The notes under the pieces were generated by a model. The model had not been told where the DNA came from and made no database searches. It worked only from the letters and a program-made list of their open reading frames with translations. 64,000 nt of DNA from Procambarus clarkii (lineage: Eukaryota; Arthropoda; Malacostraca; Decapoda; Cambaridae). The stretch spans positions 5,675,036 to 5,739,035 of the forward strand of contig NC_091233.1 in assembly GCF_040958095.1 (NCBI RefSeq), written 5' to 3'. Position numbers and translations under genes: made by a program. Below, in pieces: positions 24,195 through 37,607 of the stretch; position 1 is the stretch's first letter, and every line of letters begins with the position of its first letter.

Positions 24195-25983
24195 ACAATC
24201 TTAACCCCACGACTCAAAGAAGCAGCGAAACAACTAAAAAATCTGAAAGACGTAACAATAAGAAAAGCCGACAAAACAGCAGCATATGTATTGATTCCTA
24301 CCCATGAATACATGAACAAAATTAGCGACATCCTAAGTGACGACTCCAAATTTCAACGAATCACGAGGAACCCCGTAGAAGACCTTAAGCGGAAAGTAAA
24401 CAAAACAATTACACCAATCAACGCAAAGAAAGGTAGTGTGCATTTCAATAAACTTCAAGGCGACTATGGCTTAGGATATGCCTACGGCAATGTTGAGACG
24501 CATAAACCAGGTAACCCACTACGCCCTATAATCAGCCAAATACCAACCCCAACTTATCACCTGGCAAAGAAACTCAATGAACTCCTAACTCCATGCACTC
24601 CAAGTAAGTTTAGTCTACAATCATCAGCAGATTTCCTAGAATTGATCAAATCTACCCAGCCCGATGGAATCATCGCTTCCCTGGACGTTGAATCCCTTTT
24701 TACCAACGTCCCAGTCGACACAACCATAGGAATGATACTGGACAGAGTATACAGAGACGAGAGCACCCCCAAATTAGACATACCTGAGCCACACTTGAAA
24801 AGTCTTCTCGAAGCATGTACAAAGGAAGCCCCTTTCATCAGTCCACAAGGAGACATGTATTTACAAATAGACGGAGTAGCAATGGGCTCCCCCTTAGGAG
24901 TTTTATTTGCTAATTTTTATATGGGAACCATCGAAGATAGGGTCTTCAGTAGCAGACAAAAACCAACTGTATACTGCCGTTATGTAGATGACATATTCGT
25001 AATAGTAAAAGACTCAGATGAACTAATTGACCTAAAAAGACACCTAGAGAGAGAGTCAGTACTCCGATTTACACATGAAAATAGTGAAAAATAACAGTCT
25101 GCCATTCTTGGATGTACTAATAACAAAAACAGAAACCTCTTTAAGCACCAACGTATATACCAAGCCCACCAACATAGGATTATGCCTGAACGGTAGAAGT
25201 GAGTGCCCCCAAAGACACAAAGCCAGTGTTCTCAATGCTTATATTCGTCGAGCGCTTACCCACTGCTCTGAATGGAGCAACGTGAGTAGAGAGTTTGAAA
25301 GAGTAACTCAGGTATTGGTGAACAACGGATATAGCAACGCGGAAATAAACGCTGCTATAAGAAGACACTTGGACCGTTGGTATAATTCAGAACCTAGAAC
25401 AGAAACCACAACACCCCCAATAAAATTATATTACAAATCAACCATGCACAGTGAACATATAAAAGAGGAAAGAATAATGAAAGAAATAATCCGTAAAGGA
25501 GTAAAAAGCACTACTCCTAACCAAAACATAAACCTGATAATATTCTACAAAACCAAGAAGACTTCTGAACTCCTTATCAAAAACAGCCCGAAGCCGACGG
25601 AGAACCCTCTACAGCAGTCAAGCGTTGTATACATGTACACTTGCCCCCACGAAGGATGTAACCTTCAATGTAAGTACATAGGTATGACGTCGACCAAGCT
25701 GACGAGGCGTTTGACATGCCATCTTCAATCTGGTGCCCCTAGGAATCACATGAGACAAGCCCATGACATTACTCTAACAAGAGAAATGTTGAACAAGAAT
25801 ACTTGCATAATAGACAAAACCCAAGATTCAAGAAGATTACAAATTCTTGAGGCAATTCACATAAGAATAGAGCGACCTACCATGAACACCCAAATCACGG
25901 AACTATTTACTCTACCCACCATGAGAGTAAGGACAAGACAAGAACATATCGATGCCAACACAGAAGACAATGTCCAAACATAA
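24195..25983 (+). pseudogene. Penelope-like element P2: RT and GIY-YIG endonuclease, one frameshift
   Basis: Nearly complete coding region. The first part (24195 to about 25090) holds the [17 protein letters not shown], then KPGNPLRPIISQ, SLDVESLFTNVPVD, DGVAMGSPLGVLFAN and CRYVDDIFV with the catalytic Asp pair. An A-run near 25085 lacks one base, and the frame resumes with NNSLPFLDVLI. The second part (to 25983) ends with a Cys-rich linker and GIY-YIG-type nuclease: VYMYTCPHEGCNLQCKYIGM, then TSTKLTRRLTCHL. Penelope RT copies RNA into DNA by target priming, with this nuclease nicking the target. One frameshift makes the copy inactive as it stands. Confidence 0.9.
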
Positions 25984-26162
25984 ACAGGCCAATTACACTG
26001 GATTAATCTTTGTGTTTAGATAGGAGATGCCTCGTATGGGCCAATAAGCCTTCTGCAGCCCTATGTTTATCCCTTATGTATCCCCCCATGTTTTTCACCT
26101 TCATTGTATTATCACCTGACCTAATGCGGGTATAAAATCAACTAGTATTGTAAGATCTGTTC

Positions 26163-26205
26163 ACTTGAGAATGAACCATGGAGGTTCGAAACGTCGTGCA
26201 AATTA
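26163..26205 (+). ncRNA. Hammerhead-like hairpin motif in the Penelope P2 terminal repeat (tentative)
   Basis: CTTGAGAATGAACC, a short loop, GGTTCGAAACGTC: a 5-bp stem (GAACC/GGTTC) followed by CGAAACGTC. Penelope terminal repeats are known to carry hammerhead ribozymes with a CUGAUGA box, stem II, GAAA box and a UH cleavage site. The GAAA box fits; the first box is off consensus. Treat as a candidate only. Confidence 0.35.
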
Positions 26206-26235
26206 TAGAAATAAGTGTAATACACTCTATAGTAA

Positions 26236-27316
<1,081 letters not shown>

Positions 27317-27336
27317 GAGAAACTCTCATGAGTAGC

Positions 27337-28125
27337 CTATATTTTTTTTGTTTTTTTTTTTTGCAATGCTACAGTTTACAGAGAACACTTACTGAACAAT
27401 ATTGTCATATTGTTATATGACAATATAACAATCAGTTTTCGAAAACCTCGTCCAGCTCCTCGGAGGTTGGGTGCGAACCCAGGATACAGCACGCATTTCC
27501 CCTTTGAACTGAACAGGAAACTGGCCGCACGTGAGTCTTTAGTTTTCCCAATGAGTTCCTCGCCCACTTCTTTTAAGAACTTAAGTGCACATTTACCCCA
27601 GGCGCCCAGAGTCTAAGAGCCTATCGCCACAAACCTGTAACAACGGTCTAGTTCTCTGTATCTGTTGATTTTCTGGGTCTCCCTGAAGATGGCCGCCCCG
27701 CCTCCCTCAGCTGTGCTGTAAGGTAGATAGGTATCAGCCAATGTAGATGCACGCGTGTAGTATCACACGACCTGTTTACCATCCCTCCATGACTGCAGGG
27801 TGACTCCATCTGGGCGTTTTGGGATGTTGTCAGGTCTGCACAACTGAGGTTCCCTTTGTGCTGGACACCCAACTGTAGCCAAACTTCTCTTGATGGTGTC
27901 ATTGACTGCTTCATGACTGGGAATCTTTCCCTGTCTCTTATAACAGATGAGAAAGTCGACTGCCGTATTCGTCTGCCCGTGCATATACATTGGTGTTCGG
28001 TGGAGATAGGGGCGGCAAGCCGCAGTGCAACACCAATACTTAGGGTCCGATCGTCCAGGCGGGTGCCCAAGGCGGAATCAGGGACTGCCAACAAGAAATC
28101 CCCGGCATGGGGGGCTTGCACAGCT
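27337..28125 (-). pseudogene. 5'-truncated copy of the REL-type LINE
   Basis: Frameshifted minus-strand fragments match the C-terminus of the LINE at 51499-54473: APHAGDFLLAVP, GTRLDD, ALRLAAPI.TEH, IKRSLATVGCPAQREP and KRPDGVTLQSWRDGKQVV (the restriction-like endonuclease core). C-terminal SFLFSSKGKCV then follows at 27376-27567. It ends in a poly(A) tail (T-run on the plus strand at 27337-27362), so this is a separate reverse-transcribed insertion. At least two frameshifts are present. Confidence 0.85.
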
Positions 28126-28780
28126 AGAAGACACGCTCTCTCCTTCCCAGAAGGACAGAGCTGTGATAGTGCTGTATTTGGCAGTGTTAAGATATAATTG
28201 TTAATTTATAAGCAATTCCAAAGACTTTACCCTATCCCTTCCTACTGTGTCATTTATTTTCATTTTCTTTTTTCTAGTTCATCCCCTTTCACTTTCCCAT
28301 CTCCATTTTCTATCGTAAAATTGGGCCACGCCCGTTGTCCTCAGTCGGCGAGGGGCAGTTCCTCAATTACCTGCAGGAAATTGCTTAGTTTCACCCTCTA
28401 TTGATGGGTTATTTTCATCTTTCAAATTTTTTGCCATGAATATTTAACTGGTGGGTTGAGAGATTCTTATGCAGGAAGGTCTGATGCAGGTTGAGTAATC
28501 AGGGACCACTGTTTGTTCTTCATGAATATGAATCTGATTTCCTCTTACTCATACGAATTGATTGCAATTTCATTAAGTTTGCTTAATCACTATAATATAT
28601 TCGCGCTCAGAGCCACGGTAAAAATTCTCACAAGTATATCCCATATGTTTATTAATTGCTTAATATTTATGGTTCCTTTGTTCAGTCTATATCAGGTTAT
28701 GCTTAGAGAGCATGGATTAAATTGGTCTTGTTTAGCTTGATGCTTGAGAAGATGCAATGTTTACAATTCATCTCTGTTGT
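28126..28780. other. No gene; contains a dispersed 65-base repeat
   Basis: The segment 28636-28700 (CCATATGTTTATTAATTGCT and on) matches 22645-22707 with few changes, but lacks the TA expansion seen there. The rest shows no ORF with family resemblance. Confidence 0.6.
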
Positions 28781-30065
28781 TTAGAGGTAATGGGTAAGGT
28801 AGAAGTAATGGGTAATGTAATAGTAATGGGTAAGGTAGAAGTAATGGGTAATGTAAAAGTAATGGGTAATGTAATAGTAATGGGTAAGGTAGAAGTAATG
28901 GGTAATGTAAAAGTAATGGGTAAGGTAGAAGTAATGGGTAATGTAATAGTAATGGGTAAGGTAGAAGTAATGGGTAATGTAAAAGTAATGGGTAATGTAA
29001 TAGTAATGGGTAAGGTAGAAGTAATGGGTAATGTAAAAGTAATGGGTAAGGTAGAAGTAATGGGTAAGGTAGATGTAATGGGTAAGCTAGATGTAATGGG
29101 TAAGGAAGAAGTAATGGTAAAGTAGAAGTAATGGGTAATGTAAAAGTAATGGGTAATGTAATAGTAATGGGTAAGGTAGAAGTAATGGGTAATGTAAAAG
29201 TAACGGGTAAGGTAGAAGTAATGGGTAAGGTAGATGTAATGGGTAAGCTAGATGTAATGGGTAAGGAAGAAGTAATGGGTAAGGTAGAAGTAATGGGTAA
29301 GGTAGAAGTAATGGGTAAGGTAGAAGTAATGCGTAAGGTAGAAGTAATGGGTAAGGTAGAAGTAATGGGTAGGGTAGAATTAATGAGTAAGGTAGAGTAA
29401 TGGCTAAGGTAGAAGTAATGGATAAGGAAGAAGTAGTGGGTAAGGTAGAAGTAATGGGTAGGGTAGAAGTAATGAATAAGCTAGAAGTAATTGGAAAGGA
29501 AGAAGTAATGGGTAAGGAAGAAGTAATGGGTAAGGTGGAATTAATAAGTAAGGTAAAAGTAATGGGTAAGATAGAAGTAATGAGTAAGGCAGAAGTAATG
29601 ATTAAGGAAGAAGTAGTGGGTAAGGAAGAAGTAATGGGTAAGGCAGAAGTAATGGGTAAGGAAGAAGTAATGGGTAAGGAAGAAGTAATAGGTAAGGTAG
29701 AAGTAATGAGTGAGGCAGATGTAATGGGTAAGGAAGAAGTAATGGGTATGGTAGAAGTAATGGGTAAGGTAGAAGTAATGGGTTAGGTAGAAGTAATGGG
29801 TAATGTAGAAGTAATGAGTAATGTGTAAGGAAGAAGTAATGGGTAAGGTAGAAGTAATGAGTAAATTAGAAGTAATGGGTAAGGTAGAAGTAATGGGTAA
29901 GGTAGAAGTAATGGGTTATGTAGAAGTAATGGGTTAGGTAGAAGTAATGGGTTAGGTAGAAGTAATGGGTTAGGTAGAAGTAATGGGTTAGGTAGAAGTA
30001 ATGAGTAATGTGTAAGGAAGAAGTAATGGGTAAGGTAGAAGTTATGGGTAAGGAAGAAATAAAGG
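28781..30065. repeat. 18-bp minisatellite
   Basis: About 70 units of GTAATGGGTAAGGTAGAA with variants (GGTAATGTAATA, GGAAGAA, GAGTAAG). As the unit is six codons, it reads as VMGKVE repeats; these frames are not genes. The left part shows higher-order blocks with alternating AAGGTAGAA and AATGTAAAA variants. Confidence 0.93.
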
Positions 30066-30547
30066 GTTAGTTGTAAGTAACTGGGGCTTGAGAGATATAC
30101 GTTTCTGACTGTCGATGGGCGAGTAAGTTATGTTAATTGTGTCTAGTTATAGAAGACCAGCAGAGGACCAAGAGGAGACCTCTTTCACACAACAAATCCT
30201 CTCTATTAACACGCCTCATTTTGTATGTTATATTCCCCACCCAACAAATTAAAAGGTACTCTGATAAGTATCGACTCACAAATATCCACCTTATTTATGC
30301 ATCGGCTGGTTGGATGAGTTGGGATGCTTAGGTTTGTTCGGTTCAAGTTAGGTTAGGTTAGGTTAGGTTAGGTTAGGTCAGGTCAGGTCAGGTCAGGTTA
30401 GGTTAGGTCAGGTTAGGTTTGGTCAGGTTGGGTTAGGTTAGGTTAGGTTAGGTCAGGTTAGGTTAAGTCAGGTTAGGTTAGGTCAGGTTACATTAAGTTT
30501 GGTCAGGTTAGGTTAGCAGACGAGGAGTCACAGTAACGTGGCTGAAA

Positions 30548-30692
30548 TATACTGACCAAACAACACAAGAAAGTGAAGGGACGACGACGATGCTTCGGTT
30601 CGTCCTGGACGACTCAAGTCGACTATCGACTTGAGAATGGTCCAGGACGGATCAAAACGTTGTCCTCCCTTCACTTTCTAGTGTGTGATTTC
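30548..30692. mobile_element. Palindromic element inside the telomere-like tract
   Basis: Two arms of about 65-70 bases are inverted copies of each other at roughly 80 percent by eye, meeting at about 30618 (GACTCAAGTCGA, CTA, TCGACTTGAG). Each arm carries GAAAGTGAAGG outward and, toward the centre, a CTTGAGAATGGTCC / ATCAAAACGTTG motif like that in Penelope termini. No ORF. It may be a fold-back MITE or a folded Penelope end. Confidence 0.7.
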
Positions 30693-30769
30693 GTCAACAG
30701 GTTAGGTTAGGTAAGGTTAGGTCCGGTTAGGTTAGATTAGGTTATTTTAGGTTAGGTCAGGTTAGGTTA

Positions 30770-30928
30770 CCTTACCTTGAGGTTACCTTGAGGTGCTTCC
30801 GGGGCTTAGCGTCCCCGCGGCCCGGTCGTCGACCAGGCCTCCTGGTTGCCGGACTGATCAACCAGGCTGTTGGACGCGGCTGCTCGCAGCCTGACGTACG
30901 AGTCACAGCCTGGTTGATCAGGTATCCA
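30770..30928 (-). mobile_element. Solo CR1-like LINE tail flanked by a 40-base direct duplication
   Basis: Matches the last 150 bases of the LINE at 49180-51017 (CTTCCGGGGCTTAGCGTCCC, CTGATCAACCAGGCTGTTGG). The same 40 bases of degenerate telomere-like sequence stand on both sides, at 30730-30769 and 30929-30968, which marks the insertion limits. Confidence 0.85.
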
Positions 30929-31437
30929 GGTTAGATTAGGTTATTTTAGGTTAGGTCAGGTTAGGTTAGGTTAGGTTAGGTTATGTCAGGTTAGGTTAGG
31001 TAAGGTTATGTTAGGTTAGGTTAGGTCAGGTTAGGTTAGGTTAGGTTAGGTTAGGTCAGGTTAGATTAGGTTAGGTTAGGTTAGGTTAGGTAGGTTAGGT
31101 CAGGTTAGATTAGGTTAGGTTAGGTTAGGTTAGGTCAGGTTAGATTAGGTTAGGTTAGGTTAGGTCAGGTTAGGTTAGGTTAGGTTAGGTTAGGTTAGGT
31201 TAGGTCAGGTTAGATTAGGTTAGGTTAGGTTAGGTAAGGTTAGCTAAGGTTTGGTTAGGTTAGGTTAGGTCAGGTTAGGTTAGGTTAGGTTAGGTTAGGT
31301 TAGGTCATGTTAGGTTAGGTTAGGTTAGGTTAGGTTAGGTTAAGTTAGGTTAGGTCAGGTTAGGTTAGGTTAGGTTAGGTTAGGTTAGGTTAGGTCAGGT
31401 TAGGTTAGGTCAGGTTATATTAGGTTAGGTTAGGTTA

Positions 31438-32878
31438 GCACCTTATATTTTGAACGTTGTGGCAGATGAACAGACATGTGCTTTTTTGGATATGAACTTT
31501 CGAGGAAGGTCGTCTCTTTATCCGGGTGATGTGACCTAATCTTTCGTAGAAGGAATTTATGTCTGTATATCCTTAATATTATTTTGGTATAACCTTAACA
31601 TTATCTTGGTATATCCTTGACATTATCTTGGTATATCCTTAACACTATTTTGGTATATCCTTAATGCAACTCCAGCGTTAGATATCGCAGCATTAAATAT
31701 CATAACATTATTGGTCTTCATTACTGATAATGATAAAGTAAAGCACCGATAAACATATCTTATTAATTGTATCTGAAGGAAATCTTTTAACTACCCTGAG
31801 TATATAATATATATAATATTTTATATATAATATGGCACCAGGGTATATAATACTCCAGTGGCCATAATATCGAAGAATTACGCAGATTCAGCGTTGAATT
31901 AACGTTGATTAAACGTTGAATTAACGTTGATTAAACGTTGAATTAACGTTACTATATGGTGGTCAATAAGAATAAGCGACATTCTCCATTAACATCTGTG
32001 TTAAAGTGGAACAAACAAATGGCGTTAGATTCGGAGAAATGTATTATTACGGAGCTTCAGCAGCCATAAATTCCTCGACAATTTCCGGAATATCTCCTCT
32101 TGTCTCATTCTCATTTGCTTTAGTGCAGGAGAAGTCATTTCCCGCTGTCTCCTGAGAGTTGCCGAGCGGAGAGGAACATACAGAGGTGAACACAGATCAT
32201 TCGCACCTTTAGCATCCCAGATCTCGGTGTGCTGTGGACAGTCTATGTGATTTTAAATTTTACCTCTCTCTCTCTCTCTCTCTTTCCTTCCCCAGCACAC
32301 GTTAATAATTAGGCTAATGCAGTCTTTATACTGGATTATCATATTATTATAGAATTAACTGGATGGGATATCCGGCGGTGCCCGGGTCGCACACTCTTAC
32401 CGGTCTCCTCGTGACATACACCTTTCGCATCTCCCATCCTCTCCCATACACACCATTTCTGCCCTCCCACCAAATACGTTTCCTCCTCCCTTCTGTTCCT
32501 GTCTCCTACAACACATACCCCTCCCCAAGTGTATTGCTACACACATTACCTTTCTCCCCGAAGCACATCTCATATCTCCCTTTGAATAAAATCCCCATCT
32601 ACCCCCACACGCAATCTCTCCTTATCTGTCCACAAACACCCTCCAGCCCCCAGCCATTCACGCTCACCTAGTTTCCTCCCTCCAAGTAAACACCGAAACA
32701 CATTTTCCCTATTTTACCCCATCTCTGCAGCCATTTTCTGAACCCACTGTCTTCAGTAACGTGAACATCTTTACACAGTACCTTCTTCATTTACACACAC
32801 ACCCTCCCTATACTTCCCATATCACTGTAATAAGGCCAAAGCCAGGCCAAGGCGCTCGTGAAAAGCCAGGCGCGTGTG
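31438..32878. other. No gene; short tandem repeats
   Basis: Contains 22-base tandem repeats at about 31580-31665 (CTTGGTATATCCTTAACATT type) and 31895-31948 (GTTGAATTAACGTTGATTAA type), and a short CT run at 32263-32285. The C-rich ORF 32363-32671 is low complexity and not convincing. Confidence 0.55.
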
Positions 32879-34440
32879 TTACCACTTCGCACGGGACTGC
32901 TTTTTCAAGAGGCCAGTCCGTTCAGGAGAAGATTGGACTGAGCCGTCGGTGTAAACACAGTGCTCGTGAGATCTTAAATTCTCGATTGAGGAGGCAATTG
33001 TTTCGAGTGTGACAGCTTTGAGAAGCGCATAATTCTCATTATCTTTCTTGCTGACAGGTGTGTATGACACTTGAATGGTGGGGTACAGATAAAGAGGAAT
33101 ATCAGAGACTGGTAGATTGTACTAAAAACGAATGTTAAGTTTAATGAGAGTGTAGGTATTGTTGCTCAGCCATTTATCATAAAAGGAGTGAGTTGATATG
33201 TCGGCACCAGTCAATATGGTGTTAACAGCACTAAATAATTTGTCTCTGAACAATGCAGGAGATGTAGGGTCTCTCATGACTTTAAGGCAAAAGGTAGTGT
33301 TGACTTGCATTATTCTCTCTAGTATGGTTGGAAGCTTCAGTTCTTCCCTCATGTTGATGATTCTTGTGCATCTTGGGGCACCAAGAATTATCCTCATGGC
33401 CTCATTCTGTACTACTTCAAGTTTGTCCAACACAGAGGAGGGGAAATTAATTAAGTGCAAAGCATTATAATCAACGAGAGATCTAACAAACATCATATAG
33501 AATAGTCTAGCATATTTAATATTAATACCAATATTCTTACCAGTAAGTGTTCTCAATGGTTTTAGTCTTTCTTTTAACCTACGGTGTAGATCATTTACAA
33601 TGTCACTGTTAATACCAACTCCAAGGTATTTGTGCTGCCTACACGTTTCAATGTTCTGGTTGTTGACCTTGAAAGTTATATTGACATGAGTTTTCTGTTG
33701 GGGATGGAGAACTCTGGATTTAGTTATAGAGATAACAAGACTACATTCAATGCTTTTAGCAGCGAGTGAATCAAGTAGAGATTGCAGTCTAGTTTGGGAA
33801 TTTGCAACAATGCATATGTCATCGGCATAACAGATGACGGCTTCGTCAGGTAGTGTGGGAATATCAATTGTTAATTTGTGCATCAGAACATTGAACAGTG
33901 TGGGACTTAGCACTCCACCTTGGGGTGTACCCAACTCAAAGGGTGCACAAAGTTTACTTTTGACCCCCTTGAAAAGGACTGAGGCGGTTCAGTTACTCAG
34001 GTACCCCCTGAGCCATGTCAACAGTCTTCCCTTAACTCCAAAAGTGGCTAGTTGTTCTAGGATTATTTCTCTGTTTGCTGTATCAAAAGCAGTTTGGAGA
34101 TTAATAAATAAATCCTGAGAGTTTGGTCCCTCTCTGATAAAATACTCAGCAAAGCAAGTTTGTGTGCTTCTTCCAGGAAGGAAACCATACAGGTTAGGAG
34201 CAAGGTGGGGCTTGATTTGAAACATTAGTCTGTCGAGAATAATTCTCTCAAGAACTTTACACATGCACGACTTCAGAGAAATGGGTCTGAATTTTTGTGA
34301 ATTAGGCTTGGGTATGGGTATTATGAGCCCCTGTGTCCAGCGGTCAGGTAAGACACCCTGCCTTAGACTTTGATTAAACAATTCAAGCAAAAGACTATTT
34401 GGCAGCTCAGCAAGTACTCTCATTGTGTTGTATGTGATGC
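32879..34440 (-). pseudogene. Decayed I-type LINE (RT plus RNase H)
   Basis: Fragments in order: RT fingers and palm (33989-34423: DRWTQGLIIPIPKP, RPISLKSCMCKVLERI, YGFLPGRST, TAFDTANREIILEQL). A stop and frame change near 33985 come next, then GTPQGGVLSPTLFNVLMHKL and CYADDICIV (33122-33934), and RNase H with VYTDGSVQSSPERTG (32879-33070). RNase H downstream of RT points to the I/Tad/R1-like branch. The RNase H is cut soon after its first catalytic Asp. No endonuclease upstream of 34440. Confidence 0.85.
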
Positions 34441-37400
34441 CATCCTATTTCACTACAGGCAATTTCAATATTGAAGTTACGATTTATTTTGGTACTAGCC
34501 AGATGGTGTTGTACATCTAGGGCCAGGCTGCTTATACTGGCAGTGCTTGCATATGTCATACAGAGTTATGGAATACTAGTTTAAATCAGTCTATGGACAA
34601 TCAATCCCACATTTCAGGTTAATCGGATATGGTTGTTATAACAGTAGCCAAATCATTCTTCAGGCTGGGTCAGGGGTCGATCCCAACACAACAATTGGCA
34701 CCCACCATACAATCACAAAACGCCGTGCAACGTTGCATGAGGTTAACCCCAAGTGTCAGGCCTGCAATCTTGGACAGAGACACAAACATTTTCTCATATA
34801 TATATGTTAGGTAATTTAGAGGTTGTTATGATGTTATCATGTATCAGTTCATATTTATGCTTGCCCAAAGCTTTTATTTATTTTTCGGTATGTTCATTTG
34901 CCAATTAATTTAGTGTCAATCTGTATACGTATTAGAAGTAGCTTAAAGCAGGAGTTATCAGGAGCGGATTGAATGATCAGTAATGAGATGATGTTCTCAA
35001 GAAGAGCGCAGCCATAGTGACAATGTTGCACTTTTGAGATGCTGTATTCGTCTTCAGCTTGTCCAGAAATATTGACCAAGGAGGAGGAACCATTACCATT
35101 TCTCCAGGGCTAGAGATTCCAGAGATGGCGAAGCCTTACCTAACGATGATTTCGGGGCTCAACGTCCCCGGGGGCCAGTCCTCGATCAGGCCTCCTCAAC
35201 CTGGCTGGGTTGGAGTACAACCCATCTTCCTAAAATGATATTACTCAGAGTAACTGTTTGGTGCAAGGTAGAAATAGGTTGTGATCGTCACCAGTAAATC
35301 ACTTTTTGTATTATTAATTTTATAGAGTCCGGAGAAAAAAAGATAAAACCAAACTTTAGTATATCAAGGCATAGTATAACACATATATATGTATTTTATT
35401 AGGCCTAAGCATGTAGTAAGCCTAGGATTAATGGAAGAGGTTAGGCTTGGTCAGGTCTTATATTAATGCTGCAGTTATAAATTTTCCGGTTTGTCCAAAT
35501 TCAGTAATACAAGTCAACTAGCTGGTGGTCCATGAGTACATATTGACACGTGCGACCAGTTAGTAACTATAAGTACTTTCATTTACGGAGGATGTCCTTT
35601 AGAAATGAGTCTCTAGACGTGATTCGTCCCTTGGACAGATCTCCATGTGGAATACGTCGCAAAATATGTTGTGGATGACAAAGTGAGATACACAATAGTA
35701 CTCTATGTTCCTTAGCGGCCTCACTTTTGAGGCTTGAAGATATCCGCCTCAACAGAAGCAGCCGGAGCCAGACATAAAAGGTCAACACTCACACTTTCGC
35801 ACTCATGATTCTGGCCACATCTGTTCCTATCTTGCTTTGCCAAAGTGTGCAACAAACTCCTGCTATTATATTCTCTGGCACAGCACATCAACCGCTATGT
35901 TGTCGGGCAGATCACTGCTATAGTGTTACTCTATAGTTTTAGCCCCCACCCACACCATGTTATCTACAGGAGACACTGCTGGGTATAGTGTTAGCCCCCA
36001 CCTACACTATGTTATCTACAGGAGACACTGCTGGGTATAGTGTTAGCCCCCACCCACACCATGTTATCACAGGAGACTTGAGCTCGACAAAACATGAAAT
36101 CGCTACGGACGCCACTCTTCTAGGAAAGCGAGATCCAATATATTTTTCAGTGTAGTCGTAACTCGGACAGAAGAGACCATTCTTGTCATTAACTAATTAT
36201 GATGAGGTCTGCGATATTTAGAATTTTGTTCGGCACACGTTGGAAGATTACCTGTTTTGGCCAGTGTTTATTTAGGGTTTCATGCATGGACAGTGTTAAC
36301 TATTTGGACAATATTACTGGCATTACTACTTTGTTACAACCCCAGGTAAAAGACCTGGTTCTCACAGTTACACATTTCAAACACCAATCTCATATTGTAG
36401 GATGTATATGAGAGAAAGTTATATATATCGGTGGGCCGATGTTAATAATTCTACGCTATTACTCTAGTTAGATAATCCTACTGTTAGTAGAATTATGTTA
36501 TATAATTGATGCTCTAGATAATTATACTCTAGATAATTATCTAACGATGTTAAATAATTCTACTCTAACTTAAGTTCAGTATATTCTTTGTTTTATTGTA
36601 GCTGATACTTATCTGAGGAGACAGATTAAATATTATAATCCATGGAAAGTCTAGACTGGATAGATAATTGCAGTGATCGTGTCATGCCATGTACTAAGGA
36701 ATTTATATATGTACATTTCATGTACATTTTGACTTTTTCGTTTATTAAACTGTTTCTACCAGGAGCATACTGGTGTGCCTATTAAATGTATGGTATTATT
36801 AACCCTAGATCAATAAATGTGTGATTATTACCCATGCCAACAGGTACACGAGCCTTGCTGAACTAGGACAGATAACATACCTCAAGTATATTGCTGTCGT
36901 ATAAGGTCCCAAAGATAGGAAAATTAAAAGGTTTTTGTCAAGTATACATAACTATTAACAGTTAAGCTGTTACATGGCAATGACAGACTCTTTCCATATT
37001 AGGTAAAATGTTGAATATCTGATGTACCTATTAACGGCACCATAGTGAACACTAATCATTCTCAACACATGAATATTTTGGCCAAAATTTCTCATGGAAT
37101 TATATATAATATATAAGCGTCCTCCATTGTTTTTCGATAAAGGCATATACAAAATTAACTCTGACATCTATATGGAATGTTTTCAGTGTCGATCTATATT
37201 AGGAGTGCTAAAGTCCTATGGGGAAATATATCTATCAGTGGATAGAAGTTGTCGCAACGGAAGCAATTCCCATAAACACATTCTGCTCAGTTCACAACAA
37301 CACACACTCACAGGGCCTGAGAGAGCAAGCAAAGAAAGAGGAAATAGTGGGAAGACAGGCAGAATATTATAAATGGAAGGTGATGGAATACAAATAGAGA

Positions 37401-37479
37401 GGGAAGAACAAAGAACGACTGAAGAACAGCAAGCAACAAAGAAAATAGTGAGTGAATCGAGAAGAGATGTTAGACTCTT
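34441..37479. other. Gene-free stretch with minor repeats
   Basis: At 35146-35215 lies a worn CR1-like tail (GATTTCGGGGCTCAACGTCC). At about 35938-36075 a unit of roughly 52 bases containing CCATGTTATCTACAGGAGAC is repeated two and a half times. I see no RNA gene or protein family in the remainder. Confidence 0.55.
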
Positions 37480-37605
37480 TGTGGTGCTGCTGTGTCCCAG
37501 TGTTAAGGTGTGTGGTGCTACTGTGTCCCAGTGTTAAGGTGTGTGGTGCTACTGTGTCCCAGTGTTAAGGTGTGTGGTGCTACTGTGTCCCAGTGTTAAG
37601 GTATG
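37480..37605. repeat. 31-bp tandem repeat
   Basis: Four copies of a 31-base unit containing GTTAAGGTGTGTGGTGCTAC. Confidence 0.9.
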
Positions 37606-37607
37606 TG

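Larger units (their letters stand above)
30338..31437. repeat. Interstitial telomere-like (TTAGG)n tract
   Basis: About 1 kb of TTAGG pentamers (the arthropod telomere repeat) with frequent TCAGG variants and occasional indels. It is interrupted by a palindromic element (30540-30700) and a LINE tail (30770-30928). Degeneracy and interruption indicate an old internal tract, not an active chromosome end. Confidence 0.9.

Noticed and set aside
28757-29786. VMGKVE-repeat ORFs as a repetitive structural protein
   Set aside because: The 18-base unit is in phase with codons, so an open frame is automatic; stops appear wherever the unit changes length.
32363-32671. Proline-rich 102-codon ORF as a host exon
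   Set aside because: Low-complexity C/T-rich sequence with no splice context or family resemblance.
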